From: Rhizobiaceae bacterium
GTDB lineage: Bacteria; Pseudomonadota; Alphaproteobacteria; Rhizobiales; Rhizobiaceae
DNA: 64,000 nucleotides
Direction of reading: 5' to 3'
Assembly (NCBI GenBank): GCA_017644005.1
Contig: JAEPMJ010000005.1
Location: 1 to 64,000, forward strand
The notes beneath the pieces were generated by a model. That model was not told the DNA's origin. It did not search any database and was given only the letters and a program-made list of their open reading frames with translations. This document shows positions 1 to 8,353 of the stretch, in pieces. The stretch's first letter is position 1; each line of letters begins with the position of its first letter. Position numbers and translations under genes: made by a program.

Positions 1-140
1 ACCACCGGCGGCACCAGATTGGGCATGACGATGGCGCGGGCGAAACTCGCCGAACTGTAAGGCAGCACCGCTTCCAGCATCGGCCCATCCCGAAGATGCA
101 GGTGCCAGTCGTCAGGCCGCCGAAGCGTCACAAAGGTCAT
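1..140 (-). CDS. pyrC: Dihydroorotase, E. coli PyrC type (N-terminal fragment, cut by window edge)
   Basis: Only the first 46 codons lie in the window. The reading frame opens with [13 protein letters not shown] and continues through [12 protein letters not shown] residues ([12 protein letters not shown]), the hallmark start of class II (E. coli-type) dihydroorotase; HLHLRD supplies the two metal-binding histidines. The enzyme reversibly interconverts dihydroorotate and N-carbamoyl-L-aspartate. Its ATG overlaps the stop of the upstream M20 hydrolase (ATGA), so it is translationally coupled and last seen in the TRAP-pyrK-pyrD-hydrolase operon. That context suggests a catabolic (ring-opening) role rather than biosynthesis, although this is inference. 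The remaining sequence, including the carboxylated lysine, lies outside the window. Confidence 0.88.
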   Translation of the reverse strand, partial: MTFVTLRRPDDWHLHLRDGPMLEAVLPYSSASFARAIVMPNLVPPV

Positions 141-1420
141 GCCGGCACCTTCAGGAACTCGTGAAGGATGTCGACGGCGGCAATGAAATCAGGAAGCTCC
201 ATGGCTTCCTTCGGGTTGTGCGAACCATTCTGGTTGCGCACGAACACCATCGCGGCGGGGATACCCGCAGCACCGAATACCGCTGCATCGTGACCGCCAC
301 CGCTCGGCATCACAAAGGGGGCCTGGCCACTCCTCTCCATTGCAGTTTCGAGCCCGGCCACAAGCGCCGGATCGCAAAGTGCCGGCTGCGAATAAAGCTC
401 CTCGTCAACCTCGAAGCGCACCTTGCGGTCGCGCTCGACCTGCCGCATCTCCTCGCTCAGCAGCGTTCGCATTTCCTCAAGCGTGGCGGCACTCTGGCTG
501 CGCATATCCAGACTGAACGTGATTTCGTCGGGAATGCGCGACATCGCGTGGCGTTCCGGGTCGGTACCGACAACGCCACTGGTCAGCACAAGGTCGTCGC
601 CCTTCTGCAATATTGTGGACCAGCTCTCGTCGAGCCGAACCAAAAGGTCCGCCATAGCCAGCACCGGGTCGCGCCGGAATGCCCGCGGCACGGCACCGGA
701 GTGACCGGCTTCGCCGAGGCATCGTATCGCGCGGTGGCGGATATTGCCGCGTATGCCCGACACAATCGCGGCGGGAATGTTCTTGCCGATCAGCAGCGGC
801 CCTTGTTCGATGTGAAGTTCGATATAGGCTTCGATCCTCGAAAGATCGATGAGAGGTTTGCCGGCCCGCACGTCGTCCATCGCTATGCCGACGTCGGCCA
901 TGTGCTCGGCCAGGGACCGGCCATCGCCCTTGTGACGTGCGGCAAGCTCGGATGCCGAAAGCTTGCCGGTGAGCGCCTTGGAACCGATGTAGCAGGGCCC
1001 GAACCAGGCGCTCTCCTCGCCGCGCATGGCAAGTACATGAAGCGGCCTGATTTTTGACGCCTTGTGGCTGGACGCGCGGACGAGACAGACCAGCCCGGCG
1101 ACAACGCCAGCCAATCCATCGTAATTGCCACCGAAGGGCACACTGTCGACATGCGAACCCACAACGGTGAAGCGTTCTGCCTCGCGGTGTGCGGGCAGGC
1201 AGAAATTCGCGTTGCCACCGGCATCGTACCAGGTTTCCAGTCCGTGCTCGCGGGCAAAGTCCACCAGCAGCGCAAGCGTCCTGGTTTCGATATCCGAAAA
1301 TGCGGGACGGCTTACACCCTCGACATCTGCCGTGCGCGCGGCAATTTCGTCGAACAAGGCACCGGCAATACGAATGTCGTCCCTGTCTGCGTCCGGGGTT
1401 ACGGACCTGAGGGCGGTCAT
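137..1420 (-). CDS. M20-family Zn-dependent amidase/carbamoylase, candidate N-carbamoyl-L-aspartate amidohydrolase (ureidosuccinase)
   Basis: A 427-residue protein of the hydantoinase/carbamoylase branch of the M20 metallopeptidases (allantoate amidohydrolase, beta-ureidopropionase and L-N-carbamoylase relatives). Visible metal-site elements are GSHVDSV (His90), YDG (Asp101), RGEES (Glu135/136), ELHIEQGP (His203) and [10 protein letters not shown] (His401). These enzymes hydrolyse the carbamoyl group of N-carbamoyl amino acids to the amino acid, CO2 and ammonia. The gene overlaps pyrD upstream (ATGA) and pyrC downstream (ATGA). Placed between dihydroorotate dehydrogenase and dihydroorotase, the expected substrate is N-carbamoyl-L-aspartate. 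Family membership is clear; the exact substrate is inferred from context, and a beta-ureidopropionase or another carbamoylase remains possible. Confidence 0.85.
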   Translation of the reverse strand: MTALRSVTPDADRDDIRIAGALFDEIAARTADVEGVSRPAFSDIETRTLALLVDFAREHGLETWYDAGGNANFCLPAHREAERFTVVGSHVDSVPFGGNYDGLAGVVAGLVCLVRASSHKASKIRPLHVLAMRGEESAWFGPCYIGSKALTGKLSASELAARHKGDGRSLAEHMADVGIAMDDVRAGKPLIDLSRIEAYIELHIEQGPLLIGKNIPAAIVSGIRGNIRHRAIRCLGEAGHSGAVPRAFRRDPVLAMADLLVRLDESWSTILQKGDDLVLTSGVVGTDPERHAMSRIPDEITFSLDMRSQSAATLEEMRTLLSEEMRQVERDRKVRFEVDEELYSQPALCDPALVAGLETAMERSGQAPFVMPSGGGHDAAVFGAAGIPAAMVFVRNQNGSHNPKEAMELPDFIAAVDILHEFLKVPA

Positions 1421-2361
1421 GGCGCGGCCTCCATGAAGACAACGCCGGACTTCTGCTCATCGTCGATGACCGTGCCAATGATATCGCGAACTGCGGAGAT
1501 GCCTTCGCGTGCCAGTCGCGCCTCGAGCTCGGCGATGATCGAGACCATTGCGGTGGGATTGATGAATGTCGCCGTGCCGACCTGCACGGCGGATGCGCCG
1601 GCAATCAGAAACTCAAGCACGTCGTCTGCGGTCGATATGCCGCCGCAGCCGATAATGGGAATTTGCGTTGCCTTTGCGCACTGATACGCCATGCGAAGTG
1701 CGATCGGCTTCAAAGACGGACCGGAGAGTCCGCCCATGAGATTGCCGAGCTTGGGACGCCGGGTACGGGTATCGATCGCCATCGCCAGAAGCGTGTTGGC
1801 AACGACGAGAGCATCCGCGCCACCCTCTTCGGCCGCGCGCGCGACCTCGGGCGTCTCCCCGGTGTTGGGTGTGAGCTTCGCCCACAGCGGCAGGTGTGTC
1901 GCCTTGCGAAGCCTGCTCATCACCTCATAGGTGGAGGACGGCCGGATGGCGAAAGCCTTGCCGTCTTCCTCGATGTTCGGACAGGAGACATTCACCTCTA
2001 TCGCAGCAACGCCATCGACTGAAACCTCTGCGCAGAGCGCCTCGAATTCATCGGCGGTGTTGCCGGAAATGCTGACGACGAGCGGCGTATTGTAGGCACT
2101 GTAGAAGGGTGCGGTCTTTTCGATGAAATAGCGAACGCCCTTGCTCGGAATGCCGATAGAATTCAGCATCGAACCATCGACCTCGCAGACACGCGGTGTC
2201 GGATTGCCGCTGCGCAGGTCGCGGGTGATCGTTTTCGTGACATGCGCGCCCAGGCACTCGATATCGAAAACCTCGGCCAGCTCCTCGGAAAAGGTGCCGG
2301 AGGCTGGCATGACCGGGTTTCTGAGCCGCAGGCCAGCGATGTCGACCGACATATCTACCAT
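1417..2361 (-). CDS. pyrD: Dihydroorotate dehydrogenase class 1B, catalytic subunit
   Basis: A 314-residue FMN enzyme. The class 1 signature NVSCPN carries the active-site cysteine (about Cys127), as opposed to the serine of class 2 enzymes. NSIGI (Asn67) matches the orotate-binding Asn loop, WAKLTPN holds the FMN lysine, VVANTLL matches the second substrate Asn, and GGLSGPSLKP and GCGGI...GASAVQVGTA form the phosphate-binding end. The ATG at 2361 is chosen because AGGAGG lies 7 bases before it (2369-2374) and the protein then aligns with PyrDB from its first strand. It overlaps pyrK by 7 bases. Class 1B enzymes use NAD through PyrK and are reversible, so the enzyme can reduce orotate to dihydroorotate in a degradative route. 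Confidence 0.9.
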   Translation of the reverse strand: MVDMSVDIAGLRLRNPVMPASGTFSEELAEVFDIECLGAHVTKTITRDLRSGNPTPRVCEVDGSMLNSIGIPSKGVRYFIEKTAPFYSAYNTPLVVSISGNTADEFEALCAEVSVDGVAAIEVNVSCPNIEEDGKAFAIRPSSTYEVMSRLRKATHLPLWAKLTPNTGETPEVARAAEEGGADALVVANTLLAMAIDTRTRRPKLGNLMGGLSGPSLKPIALRMAYQCAKATQIPIIGCGGISTADDVLEFLIAGASAVQVGTATFINPTAMVSIIAELEARLAREGISAVRDIIGTVIDDEQKSGVVFMEAAP

Positions 2362-3203
2362 GGCATCGCCTCCTGAATGTCGAAGACCGGACCTTCGCGG
2401 CAGACGCGCAGCTGAACGCGGTTTCCATCCTGCATGAAGGGGCGCACACAGCAGTGGCACATGCCCAGCCCGCACGCCATTTGCTGCTCAAGTGCGATTT
2501 CACCCGGTATGCCGTGCCGTCCGCCGAGTTTCTGAAGCAGCAGGAGCATTCGGTTCGAGCCGCAGGTGTAGAACGCATCAACGCCCTTCTCTCGGATAAG
2601 GGCCTCGATGACGCCTTCGACATGCTCCATGGAGGAGGTGCCGTCAGCATCCGTCACGGTAACGACCTCGGCGCCCATGTCCCGAAAATAGTCGATAGAC
2701 ATCAGAACGTCGGCATTTCTGGCGCTGCAGATCGCCGTGAGCCGGCGTCCGCGATTGCGCGCCTCCAGCGCCAAAGGTGCCAGCGTTGCCAGCCCGACGC
2801 CGCGCGCGACCAGCACCAGATGCCGCCAGTCGTCCTCGATGCGGAAGCCGATGCCGAGTGGACCGAGCACATTGAGTGTGTCGCCTGGACCGAGGTGGAA
2901 AAGCGCCCGTGTGCCGGCGCCCGTCACTTTGTAGAGGAAGTGCAATTCGCCCGTTTCGGGAAAGAAGCCGTAGATGCTCATGGGCCGGCGCAGATATGGC
3001 GTTTCGCCGCCGATGACCGGGCAAAGCAGATGGAAGAACTGGCCGGCGCGGCACCGCTCCAGCAGTTCGGGCGGAGCCTTGAGCGCAAGCCGCATATATT
3101 CCCCGTTGACCGGGTCGTTCGACACAACAACCAGGTCCCGCTCGAATACGTCTGCGGCGGGCAGGTTCGAATCTGAAAGAGGGGGAGACAGGACCTCAGC
3201 CAT
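2355..3203 (-). CDS. pyrK: Dihydroorotate dehydrogenase electron-transfer subunit (FAD, 2Fe-2S)
   Basis: A 282-residue PyrK-type protein that passes electrons between NAD(H) and the FMN of PyrD. Residues 71-80 hold the FAD motif LRRPMSIYGF. The C-terminus has the 2Fe-2S ligands Cys244, Cys249, Cys252 and Cys268 in the PyrK pattern C-x4-C-x2-C-x15-C. The nucleotide-binding loop reads ARGVGLATLAPL (about 133-144) instead of the usual GGGIGxAPL, so the first glycines are altered and the loop looks lengthened. The start overlaps the dctM stop by one base (TGATG). Neighbouring pyrD makes the heterotetrameric NAD-dependent enzyme the likely product. Confidence 0.87.
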   Translation of the reverse strand: MAEVLSPPLSDSNLPAADVFERDLVVVSNDPVNGEYMRLALKAPPELLERCRAGQFFHLLCPVIGGETPYLRRPMSIYGFFPETGELHFLYKVTGAGTRALFHLGPGDTLNVLGPLGIGFRIEDDWRHLVLVARGVGLATLAPLALEARNRGRRLTAICSARNADVLMSIDYFRDMGAEVVTVTDADGTSSMEHVEGVIEALIREKGVDAFYTCGSNRMLLLLQKLGGRHGIPGEIALEQQMACGLGMCHCCVRPFMQDGNRVQLRVCREGPVFDIQEAMPW

Positions 3204-4489
3204 CAGCCGAACACCAGATTGGGAAGGAAGGTCGAAATCGGAGGCACGTAGGTGATCACGGCGAGCGCAACGAGGTTCGCAATCACGAATGGCCAGATGC
3301 CAGAGATGATGGTCATGACCGGCTTGCCGAGCGTGGACGATGCCACGAACAGGTCGAGCCCGAAGGGCGGGGTGATCATGCCCACCGAAATGTTCAGTGT
3401 AACGATCATGCCGAAATGGATCGGGTCGATGCCAAACGCAGTCGCGACCGGGTAAAGCGGCGGCACCAGGATCAGCAGCGCCGAATTGGGATCGATGAAC
3501 ATGCCCGCGATCAGGAAGGCGACGTTGACGACGAGCAGGAAGATAATCGGGCCAGCGTCGACCGCGGCCAGGAAGGCAATGATCTGGTTCGGCACCTGCG
3601 CGAGCGTGATGAAGTAGGAGAGAAGGCCGCCCAGTGCGAGCAGAATGAAAATGATCGCGGTGGAGATCGCGGCGCGTTCGGTGATTTCAAACAGTTTTCT
3701 GATCGTCAGCGCCCGGAAGATGACGCTCTCGACAAAAATCGCATAAACGACACTCGCCGCAGCTGCCTCGGTCGGCGTGAAGAAACCAGTGTAGATGCCG
3801 CCCAGGATGATGAGCGGCATTCCCAGGGCCCAGCCAGCATGGCGAATGGCCGCGAAGCGCTCGGACCAGCTGGTGCGTGCACCGGCGCTCACACCGGTGC
3901 GACGTGCCTCGACCGCGACCAGAACAGCAAAGACCAGGCCGAGTACAAGACCTGCCGCAACGCCGGCGACAAACAGGCGGGCGACCGATGCCCCGGTCAT
4001 CCAGCCATAGATGATGAGTGTGATCGACGGCGGAATAAGAAGGGCGGTCTCGGCGCTGGAAGCAACGAGGCCGAGCGAAAATTTCTCACGGAAGCCGGCG
4101 GCGCGCATCTCGGGATAGACCATGCGCCCCATGGCGGCCACGGTAGCGGGTGCTGAGCCGGAAACCGAGCCGAAAGCCATCGAACCGCCGATAACCGTGT
4201 AGCCGATGCCGCCTTTGCGGTGGCCAACCAGCGATTGCACCAATCCGGTGAGGCGGCGGGCAATCTGACCATCGCCCATCAACTCGGCAGCGAGAATAAA
4301 GAAAGGGATTGCCAGCAGCGTGGAGTGGTTGATGCCTCCGACGACCTTCTGGACGATCACCGGATCGGGCAGCGAGCCATAAAAGAACTGCTTTGCCATG
4401 ATTGCCGGTACGCCGAGAACGAGAAACATCTCGAACCCACACACGAGCATCAGTACTGCCGCTGCAATGACGACGAACAGGAGAATCAT
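3203..4489 (-). CDS. dctM: TRAP transporter large permease subunit DctM
   Basis: A 428-residue, strongly hydrophobic inner-membrane protein with about a dozen predicted membrane segments. It has DctM features such as PFFILAAELM near residue 60, SGSAPATVAAMG near 110, and a C-terminal half repeating the fold with GMFIDPNSALLILVPPL and TPPFGLDLF. With DctQ and DctP it forms a sodium-coupled tripartite carboxylate importer. It overlaps dctQ by ATGA and pyrK by TGATG, so transporter and enzymes are one transcriptional and translational unit. Orotate, dihydroorotate and carbamoyl-aspartate are all carboxylates, which suits the TRAP class; the exact ligand is inferred. Confidence 0.92.
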   Translation of the reverse strand: MILLFVVIAAAVLMLVCGFEMFLVLGVPAIMAKQFFYGSLPDPVIVQKVVGGINHSTLLAIPFFILAAELMGDGQIARRLTGLVQSLVGHRKGGIGYTVIGGSMAFGSVSGSAPATVAAMGRMVYPEMRAAGFREKFSLGLVASSAETALLIPPSITLIIYGWMTGASVARLFVAGVAAGLVLGLVFAVLVAVEARRTGVSAGARTSWSERFAAIRHAGWALGMPLIILGGIYTGFFTPTEAAAASVVYAIFVESVIFRALTIRKLFEITERAAISTAIIFILLALGGLLSYFITLAQVPNQIIAFLAAVDAGPIIFLLVVNVAFLIAGMFIDPNSALLILVPPLYPVATAFGIDPIHFGMIVTLNISVGMITPPFGLDLFVASSTLGKPVMTIISGIWPFVIANLVALAVITYVPPISTFLPNLVFG

Positions 4490-4989
4490 GTGTCGCTCGC
4501 TTCTGTACGGGAGTAGCGGTCGATTATGCCTGTCAGGCTGAGGAGGTAGCGCAGTGCCAGCAGCGCGAAGCCGACTGTCGGCGCAACATACAGCCAGCCC
4601 ATCGGCAGGCCGAGCGTGGGGCTGCGCTGACCGGTGCTGAACACGAAGCCTGTCATCCTGTAGCCCAGCCAGACAAGATAAAGCGTGAAGATCAGCCCTG
4701 CGGCGTCGATGATCTTGCCAAGCGGGAGGCCGAGCGTGCGGGCAATGCCGGCGCGCCAGGTGTCGACTGCGACATGCCGTCCGTATTCAAGCGCGAGGCC
4801 AAGGGCCAGGAAAACGAGATAGACATTCATCAGGCGAACCGCCTCTTCAATCCAGGCGAGATCGGACGCCAGGCTGGAGCCGGAAGCACGCACGACGACA
4901 TTGGTGAAGTAGAGGCCGACCATGACGAGGAACAGCGCGACAAGCAGCGAACGTTCCACCATGCGCAATATCGATAGCGATCTTTGCAC
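4486..4989 (-). CDS. dctQ: TRAP transporter small permease subunit DctQ (GTG start)
   Basis: A 167-residue protein with four predicted membrane helices and the DctQ pattern WIEEAVRLMNVYLVFLALGLALEYGRHVAVDTW. I chose the GTG at 4989 because GGAGGAG (4994-5000) sits immediately before it. An ATG at 5040 is in frame and would give 184 residues, but it has no ribosome binding site and adds a polar extension. The gene overlaps dctM by ATGA and lies about 90 bases after dctP. It joins DctM in the membrane complex. Confidence 0.88.
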   Translation of the reverse strand: MQRSLSILRMVERSLLVALFLVMVGLYFTNVVVRASGSSLASDLAWIEEAVRLMNVYLVFLALGLALEYGRHVAVDTWRAGIARTLGLPLGKIIDAAGLIFTLYLVWLGYRMTGFVFSTGQRSPTLGLPMGWLYVAPTVGFALLALRYLLSLTGIIDRYSRTEASDT

Positions 4990-5075
4990 TGCTCTCCTCC
5001 ATTCTCCCGGATCAAATGAATACGGCGCGCGGGCGGCCATTCAGCCGGCTGCCCGCGCGCCGCGAAAGCGCAACC

Positions 5076-6086
5076 CTATTTGAGTGCGTCGTATTCCTTC
5101 TCGTAAAGGTCGATAAGGGCAGCACCCTCGTCGCCGGCGCGCTCAACATATGCGGCGCGCGTTGCCGGATACATGGTCTCGCGGAAGGAGGCCTTTTCCT
5201 CGGACGTGAGCTCACGCACATCGAGCCCCGCTGCCTTGATCTCTTCCAGAGACGCCGCGACCGCTTCTGCCTTGTGGGCGATAAGATCCGGAATCACCTC
5301 GGCAAAAGCGTCGGCGATCACGGTCTGGTACTCCGCGGGCAGGCCTTGCCAGAAAGCCGGATTGAAGAGGATCACGTCCTCCATGGCGCCGTGGTTGGAA
5401 ACCACAAGATACTTCTGCACTTCGTAGAATTTCATCGCGCGGATGGTGTCGAGCGGGTTCTCCTGCGCATCAACAACGCCGGTCTGCAGCGAGGTGTAGA
5501 GCTCGCCGAAGGGCAGCGCGATGGCGGAGGCACCAAGAGACTTGTACTGCTCGATCAGGATGTTGGAGTCCATCACACGGAAGGTCTGGCCGGCGAAGTC
5601 ATCCATTCCGGTCAGCGGCTTGTTGGATGTGAAGTTCTTTTTGCCGTTCGGCCACAGCATCAGGCACTCGACGCCGCGGCTGTCGAACGAGTCGCAAAGC
5701 GCCTGCCCAAATGCTCCGGCCCTCAGATCCTGCGCTTTCGCATCGTCGTCCGGGAGGAGGAAGGGGATGTCGAGAATGGAGATGGCCGGGTTGAAGCCGC
5801 CCAGGAATGCCGCCGGGGCAACGGTTGCCTCCAGCGTGCCAAGCTGAACGCCCTCGGTCATTTCACGCTGCTGGCCAAGCTGGCCTTGCGGGAAAATCTG
5901 GAATTCGACAGCACCGTTGGTGCGTTCCGCGACCAGTGCCGCCACCTTTTCAAGATGGATATGGCGCGATTGCTGGGTCGATTCCAGATGGCCGATCTTG
6001 GCGACGAAGTCCGCCGCCCAAGAGCCGGCGGCGCTCGTTGCAAGGATGACCGAAGAAAGGGCCAGGCTGCGAAGCAGTTGTTTCAC
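5076..6086 (-). CDS. dctP: TRAP transporter periplasmic substrate-binding protein DctP (GTG start)
   Basis: A 336-residue secreted binding protein of the DctP family. From the GTG at 6086, preceded by GAGAGGTGG, the protein opens with a Sec signal peptide (KQLLRSLALSSVILATSAAGSWA, cleavage before ADF). Later motifs fit the family: IFPQGQLGQQREMTEGVQLGT and MDDFAGQTFRVMDSNI, with the conserved arginine that usually pairs with the ligand carboxylate, and SLQTGVVDAQENP. An upstream in-frame ATG at 6161 would overlap the promoter and displace the signal peptide, so I reject it. It is the first gene of the minus-strand pyrimidine operon. Confidence 0.92.
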   Translation of the reverse strand: MKQLLRSLALSSVILATSAAGSWAADFVAKIGHLESTQQSRHIHLEKVAALVAERTNGAVEFQIFPQGQLGQQREMTEGVQLGTLEATVAPAAFLGGFNPAISILDIPFLLPDDDAKAQDLRAGAFGQALCDSFDSRGVECLMLWPNGKKNFTSNKPLTGMDDFAGQTFRVMDSNILIEQYKSLGASAIALPFGELYTSLQTGVVDAQENPLDTIRAMKFYEVQKYLVVSNHGAMEDVILFNPAFWQGLPAEYQTVIADAFAEVIPDLIAHKAEAVAASLEEIKAAGLDVRELTSEEKASFRETMYPATRAAYVERAGDEGAALIDLYEKEYDALK

Positions 6087-6128
6087 GGGTTCCACCTCTC
6101 GTCTGCTTATTGGATTGCTGCGAGCTGG

Positions 6129-6157
6129 AGCGTATGGACGACCGTAAAGCCTGTCAA
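6129..6157 (-). promoter_or_regulatory. Predicted sigma-70 promoter of the dctP operon
   Basis: On the minus strand a perfect -35 hexamer TTGACA (6157-6152) is followed after 17 bases by TACGCT (6134-6129). Transcription would start near 6122 and leave a leader of about 36 bases before the GTG of dctP. The operator-like repeat at 6164-6177 lies 6 bases upstream of the -35 box. Confidence 0.6.
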
Positions 6158-6163
6158 TCATTT

Positions 6164-6177
6164 TCTCAAAAATGAGA
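6164..6177 (-). promoter_or_regulatory. Operator-like inverted repeat upstream of the dctP promoter
   Basis: On the minus strand this reads TCTCA-TTTT-TGAGA, a perfect 5-base inverted repeat with a 4-base spacer, followed by 6 bases and then TTGACA. The same arrangement occurs before the ABC operon at 8382-8395. The position directly upstream of the -35 element suits an activator site. The likely binder is one of the two adjacent XRE regulators. Confidence 0.6.
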
Positions 6178-6291
6178 CGAATGGGCTATTTGTCTATTTA
6201 AAAAGCTTCTGGCATGTTTTCTGTAATCGAATTTGACAATCGGCCAAATGCGGTCCGATAACGATAATCAATGCAGCTGAGGTCGTTTTGG

Positions 6292-7200
6292 ATGAATGAA
6301 CCGTTCGGGGATTCAGTTCGTTTCAAGGATATTGGAGCCCGATTGCGCGCTCATCGCCTTGGCAAGGAACTTACGCCGGACGAGTTGGCTGGCAAGCTCG
6401 GCATTTCTCGCGCTGCTCTTTATCGCGCGGAGAAGGGCGAGATCCGCAAGATCGATATGCTCACCAGCATTGCCGACGAACTTGGCGTATCGCTGGCCAG
6501 CCTCATGGGCGTCGGTGTCGAGTATGTCAGTACCGCGATAGCATTCTTCGAACGCATGCGGCAGCTCGAAGAGCAGTGCCAACAGATTATCGGGCTGTTC
6601 AGTCCTGTCTCGTATCTTCTCACCTCGGACAATTACGATACGGTTCTGCGGGAGGTGCTGCGTGAATCCGTGCCCGAGGGAGTTGAGGCAGAAGGAACGT
6701 CAACCAAGGCGGTTGAAGGGCTCCTGGAGATACTTCGCGCCCGAAAGAACGCCTTCAATTCTAACCGGCCGCTGATTGTCAGTCTCATTGCCTCCGCCGA
6801 CCTGGAGCGGTTTCTGCTGCATGGCATGATCGGTCGCCATGACCTGCCTGCCGACATTATCGATCTTCGTCGCAAGCATGCGCGCGCGGAAGCCGAGTTT
6901 ATTCTAGCCATGCTGCGGAGCCAGCCGATCGGAATTCAGATCGGCATCGTCCGCGAACCGGTACCGGCAACCAGCTTCCAGATATTCCGACAGGCGGACA
7001 GATCGATGCTTGCGATCAGCCCCTTCCGCCTTGGCGAGCAGCCCAATATTCGGTTGGGCGTGGCGCTCATCACCTCCGCACCCGAAGCGATGGAACTCCA
7101 TGAAGGCATTGCGGAGCGCCTGTGGGGGGAGGCGCTAAAAGGCGGTGAAGCTGCGTCCTATCTGGAGGCCATGATCGAGAAATATGCGATCAAGAGGTAG
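6292..7200 (+). CDS. XRE-family transcriptional regulator A with a large C-terminal sensor-like domain
   Basis: About 302 residues from the ATG at 6292 (MNEPFGDS); an ATG at 6271 is also in frame but lies almost on the predicted transcription start. Residues about 14-70 form a Cro/CI-type helix-turn-helix (ARLRAHRLGKELTPDELAGKL, then GISRAALYRAEKGE). A short FFERMRQLEEQ helix leads to a domain of about 200 residues that I do not recognise. It is a clear paralogue of the convergent gene at 7229-8140: both share SYLLT, RPxIVSL, GRH, QIGxVxxxxPxxSFQI and SPFRLG...NIRxGVA. It is divergent from dctP and probably regulates the orotate operon, perhaps sensing a pyrimidine. A TTGACA at 6233 may be its own -35 box. 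Confidence 0.85.
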   Translation: MNEPFGDSVRFKDIGARLRAHRLGKELTPDELAGKLGISRAALYRAEKGEIRKIDMLTSIADELGVSLASLMGVGVEYVSTAIAFFERMRQLEEQCQQIIGLFSPVSYLLTSDNYDTVLREVLRESVPEGVEAEGTSTKAVEGLLEILRARKNAFNSNRPLIVSLIASADLERFLLHGMIGRHDLPADIIDLRRKHARAEAEFILAMLRSQPIGIQIGIVREPVPATSFQIFRQADRSMLAISPFRLGEQPNIRLGVALITSAPEAMELHEGIAERLWGEALKGGEAASYLEAMIEKYAIKR

Positions 7201-7228
7201 CTCAGGGGAATCTGGCGGTCCGTAGCCG

Positions 7229-8140
7229 TCACGAAGGCGTACCGATTTCACCGGCAGAGTTTTCCAGGATAGAACGCACCCGGTCAGCCGCTTCATTTCC
7301 CTTCAAGCTGTTCTGCCAGAGTTGCGCAGTGACTTCCTGATGCAGCTTTACCGAATCCTGCGCTGCCGTGATGGTGGCAACACCGACACGAATATTGGCA
7401 TAAAGGCCGAGCCGGAACGGGCTGACGGCAACTTGCGCCGCGGAGCCCGTCCGCAGGATCTGGAAACTTGCGCCGGGCAGCGAATCCTCCACAAGGCCGA
7501 TCTGTACTCCCATGGGCTGATCGGTGAGCATCCGCAGGATGTTCTCAACCTCGGTCAAAGCAGCAGTCCGCCGCCGCTTCAGTTCGGCGCCGTTGATGCC
7601 GTGCCTGCCGACGAACCCGAGCCGCAGCACCTGCTCGAGCTCGGCCGCCGACACAAGGCTGACGATGTTGGGACGGCGGCTGAGGTAACCCGCCTTGCGG
7701 GCCAGCAGCAAATCGATGACCTCGTCTATCTGACTACCAAGATTCTGGCGATTGACCGCGAGCTCCGGCACGCTTTCCATGAGGATCTCGGGCAGCAGTG
7801 CGTCGAAGCTCTCGGTGGTGAGCAGATATGAAATCGGCCCGAAAAGAACGCTGATCTGATCAGCCATCCCCTCGAGCTGACGCACGCGCTCGTAGAAGCC
7901 TGCCGCCGTCGATATGAACTCTGATCCGACGCCGAAGAGTGAAGCTACGGAGATATCGAGGAAATCGGCGATTTTCCCAAGCGCGTCCACCCGGATTGGC
8001 TGACCGGCCTCATATCTGTAGATAGCTGCCCGCGACAGGCCCGTTCCCGCTGCGACGTCTTCCGGAAGAAGGCCCTTGCCGAGGCGGAACGAGCGCAGGC
8101 GCTCGCCAACATGCAGTGCGGTTTCGTATTGCGACGCCAT
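7229..8140 (-). CDS. XRE-family transcriptional regulator B, paralogue of regulator A
   Basis: About 303 residues from the first ATG (8140); a TTG at 8182 is possible in frame. The N-terminus holds an XRE helix-turn-helix (GERLRSFRLGKGLLPEDVAA, then LSRAAIYRYEAGQ). The rest is the same uncharacterised domain as in the gene at 6292-7200, for instance MGVQIGLVEDSLPGASFQIL and VSPFRLGLYANIRVGVATI. The two genes converge with 28 bases between their stops, and each points away from the transporter operon on its side. This one is divergent from the ABC importer/phosphorylase operon and most likely controls it. The pair probably arose by duplication within the island. Confidence 0.85.
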   Translation of the reverse strand: MASQYETALHVGERLRSFRLGKGLLPEDVAAGTGLSRAAIYRYEAGQPIRVDALGKIADFLDISVASLFGVGSEFISTAAGFYERVRQLEGMADQISVLFGPISYLLTTESFDALLPEILMESVPELAVNRQNLGSQIDEVIDLLLARKAGYLSRRPNIVSLVSAAELEQVLRLGFVGRHGINGAELKRRRTAALTEVENILRMLTDQPMGVQIGLVEDSLPGASFQILRTGSAAQVAVSPFRLGLYANIRVGVATITAAQDSVKLHQEVTAQLWQNSLKGNEAADRVRSILENSAGEIGTPS

Positions 8141-8233
8141 CGTACTAAACAGCTGCCTTTTCTCAGGAATAGGGGCGCTCAAGGACTTTCACAAGTTGTA
8201 GAAGGCTGGCGCGCATATTCCTACCAATGACAC

Positions 8234-8256
8234 AAATCTCAGTATGTGGATTTTTC
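8234..8256 (+). promoter_or_regulatory. Operator-like repeat, distal copy
   Basis: This 23-base element reads AAATCTCAGTAT then GTGGATTTTTC. It matches the element at 8379-8401 at all but three positions, exactly 145 bases upstream of it. The core TCTCA-GTAT-GTGGA is a weaker version of the dctP and ABC operators. It is nearer regulator B and may serve autoregulation or looping. Confidence 0.5.
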
Positions 8257-8353
8257 GACGAGACTGCCTTGAACCGCAACCGATATGACGAGCCAGAGTT
8301 CTAATAAGTGCCGGCACCGACGCGTTTTGACGCCACTTGCCTGCGCCAAAGAT

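Noticed and set aside
1..6086. Reading the minus-strand operon as the reductive uracil pathway (PydA/PydB/PydC)
   Set aside because: The oxidoreductase pair carries class 1B PyrD and PyrK signatures rather than dihydropyrimidine dehydrogenase domains, and the cyclic amidase is a PyrC-type dihydroorotase, not a dihydropyrimidinase. The carbamoylase alone would fit either pathway.
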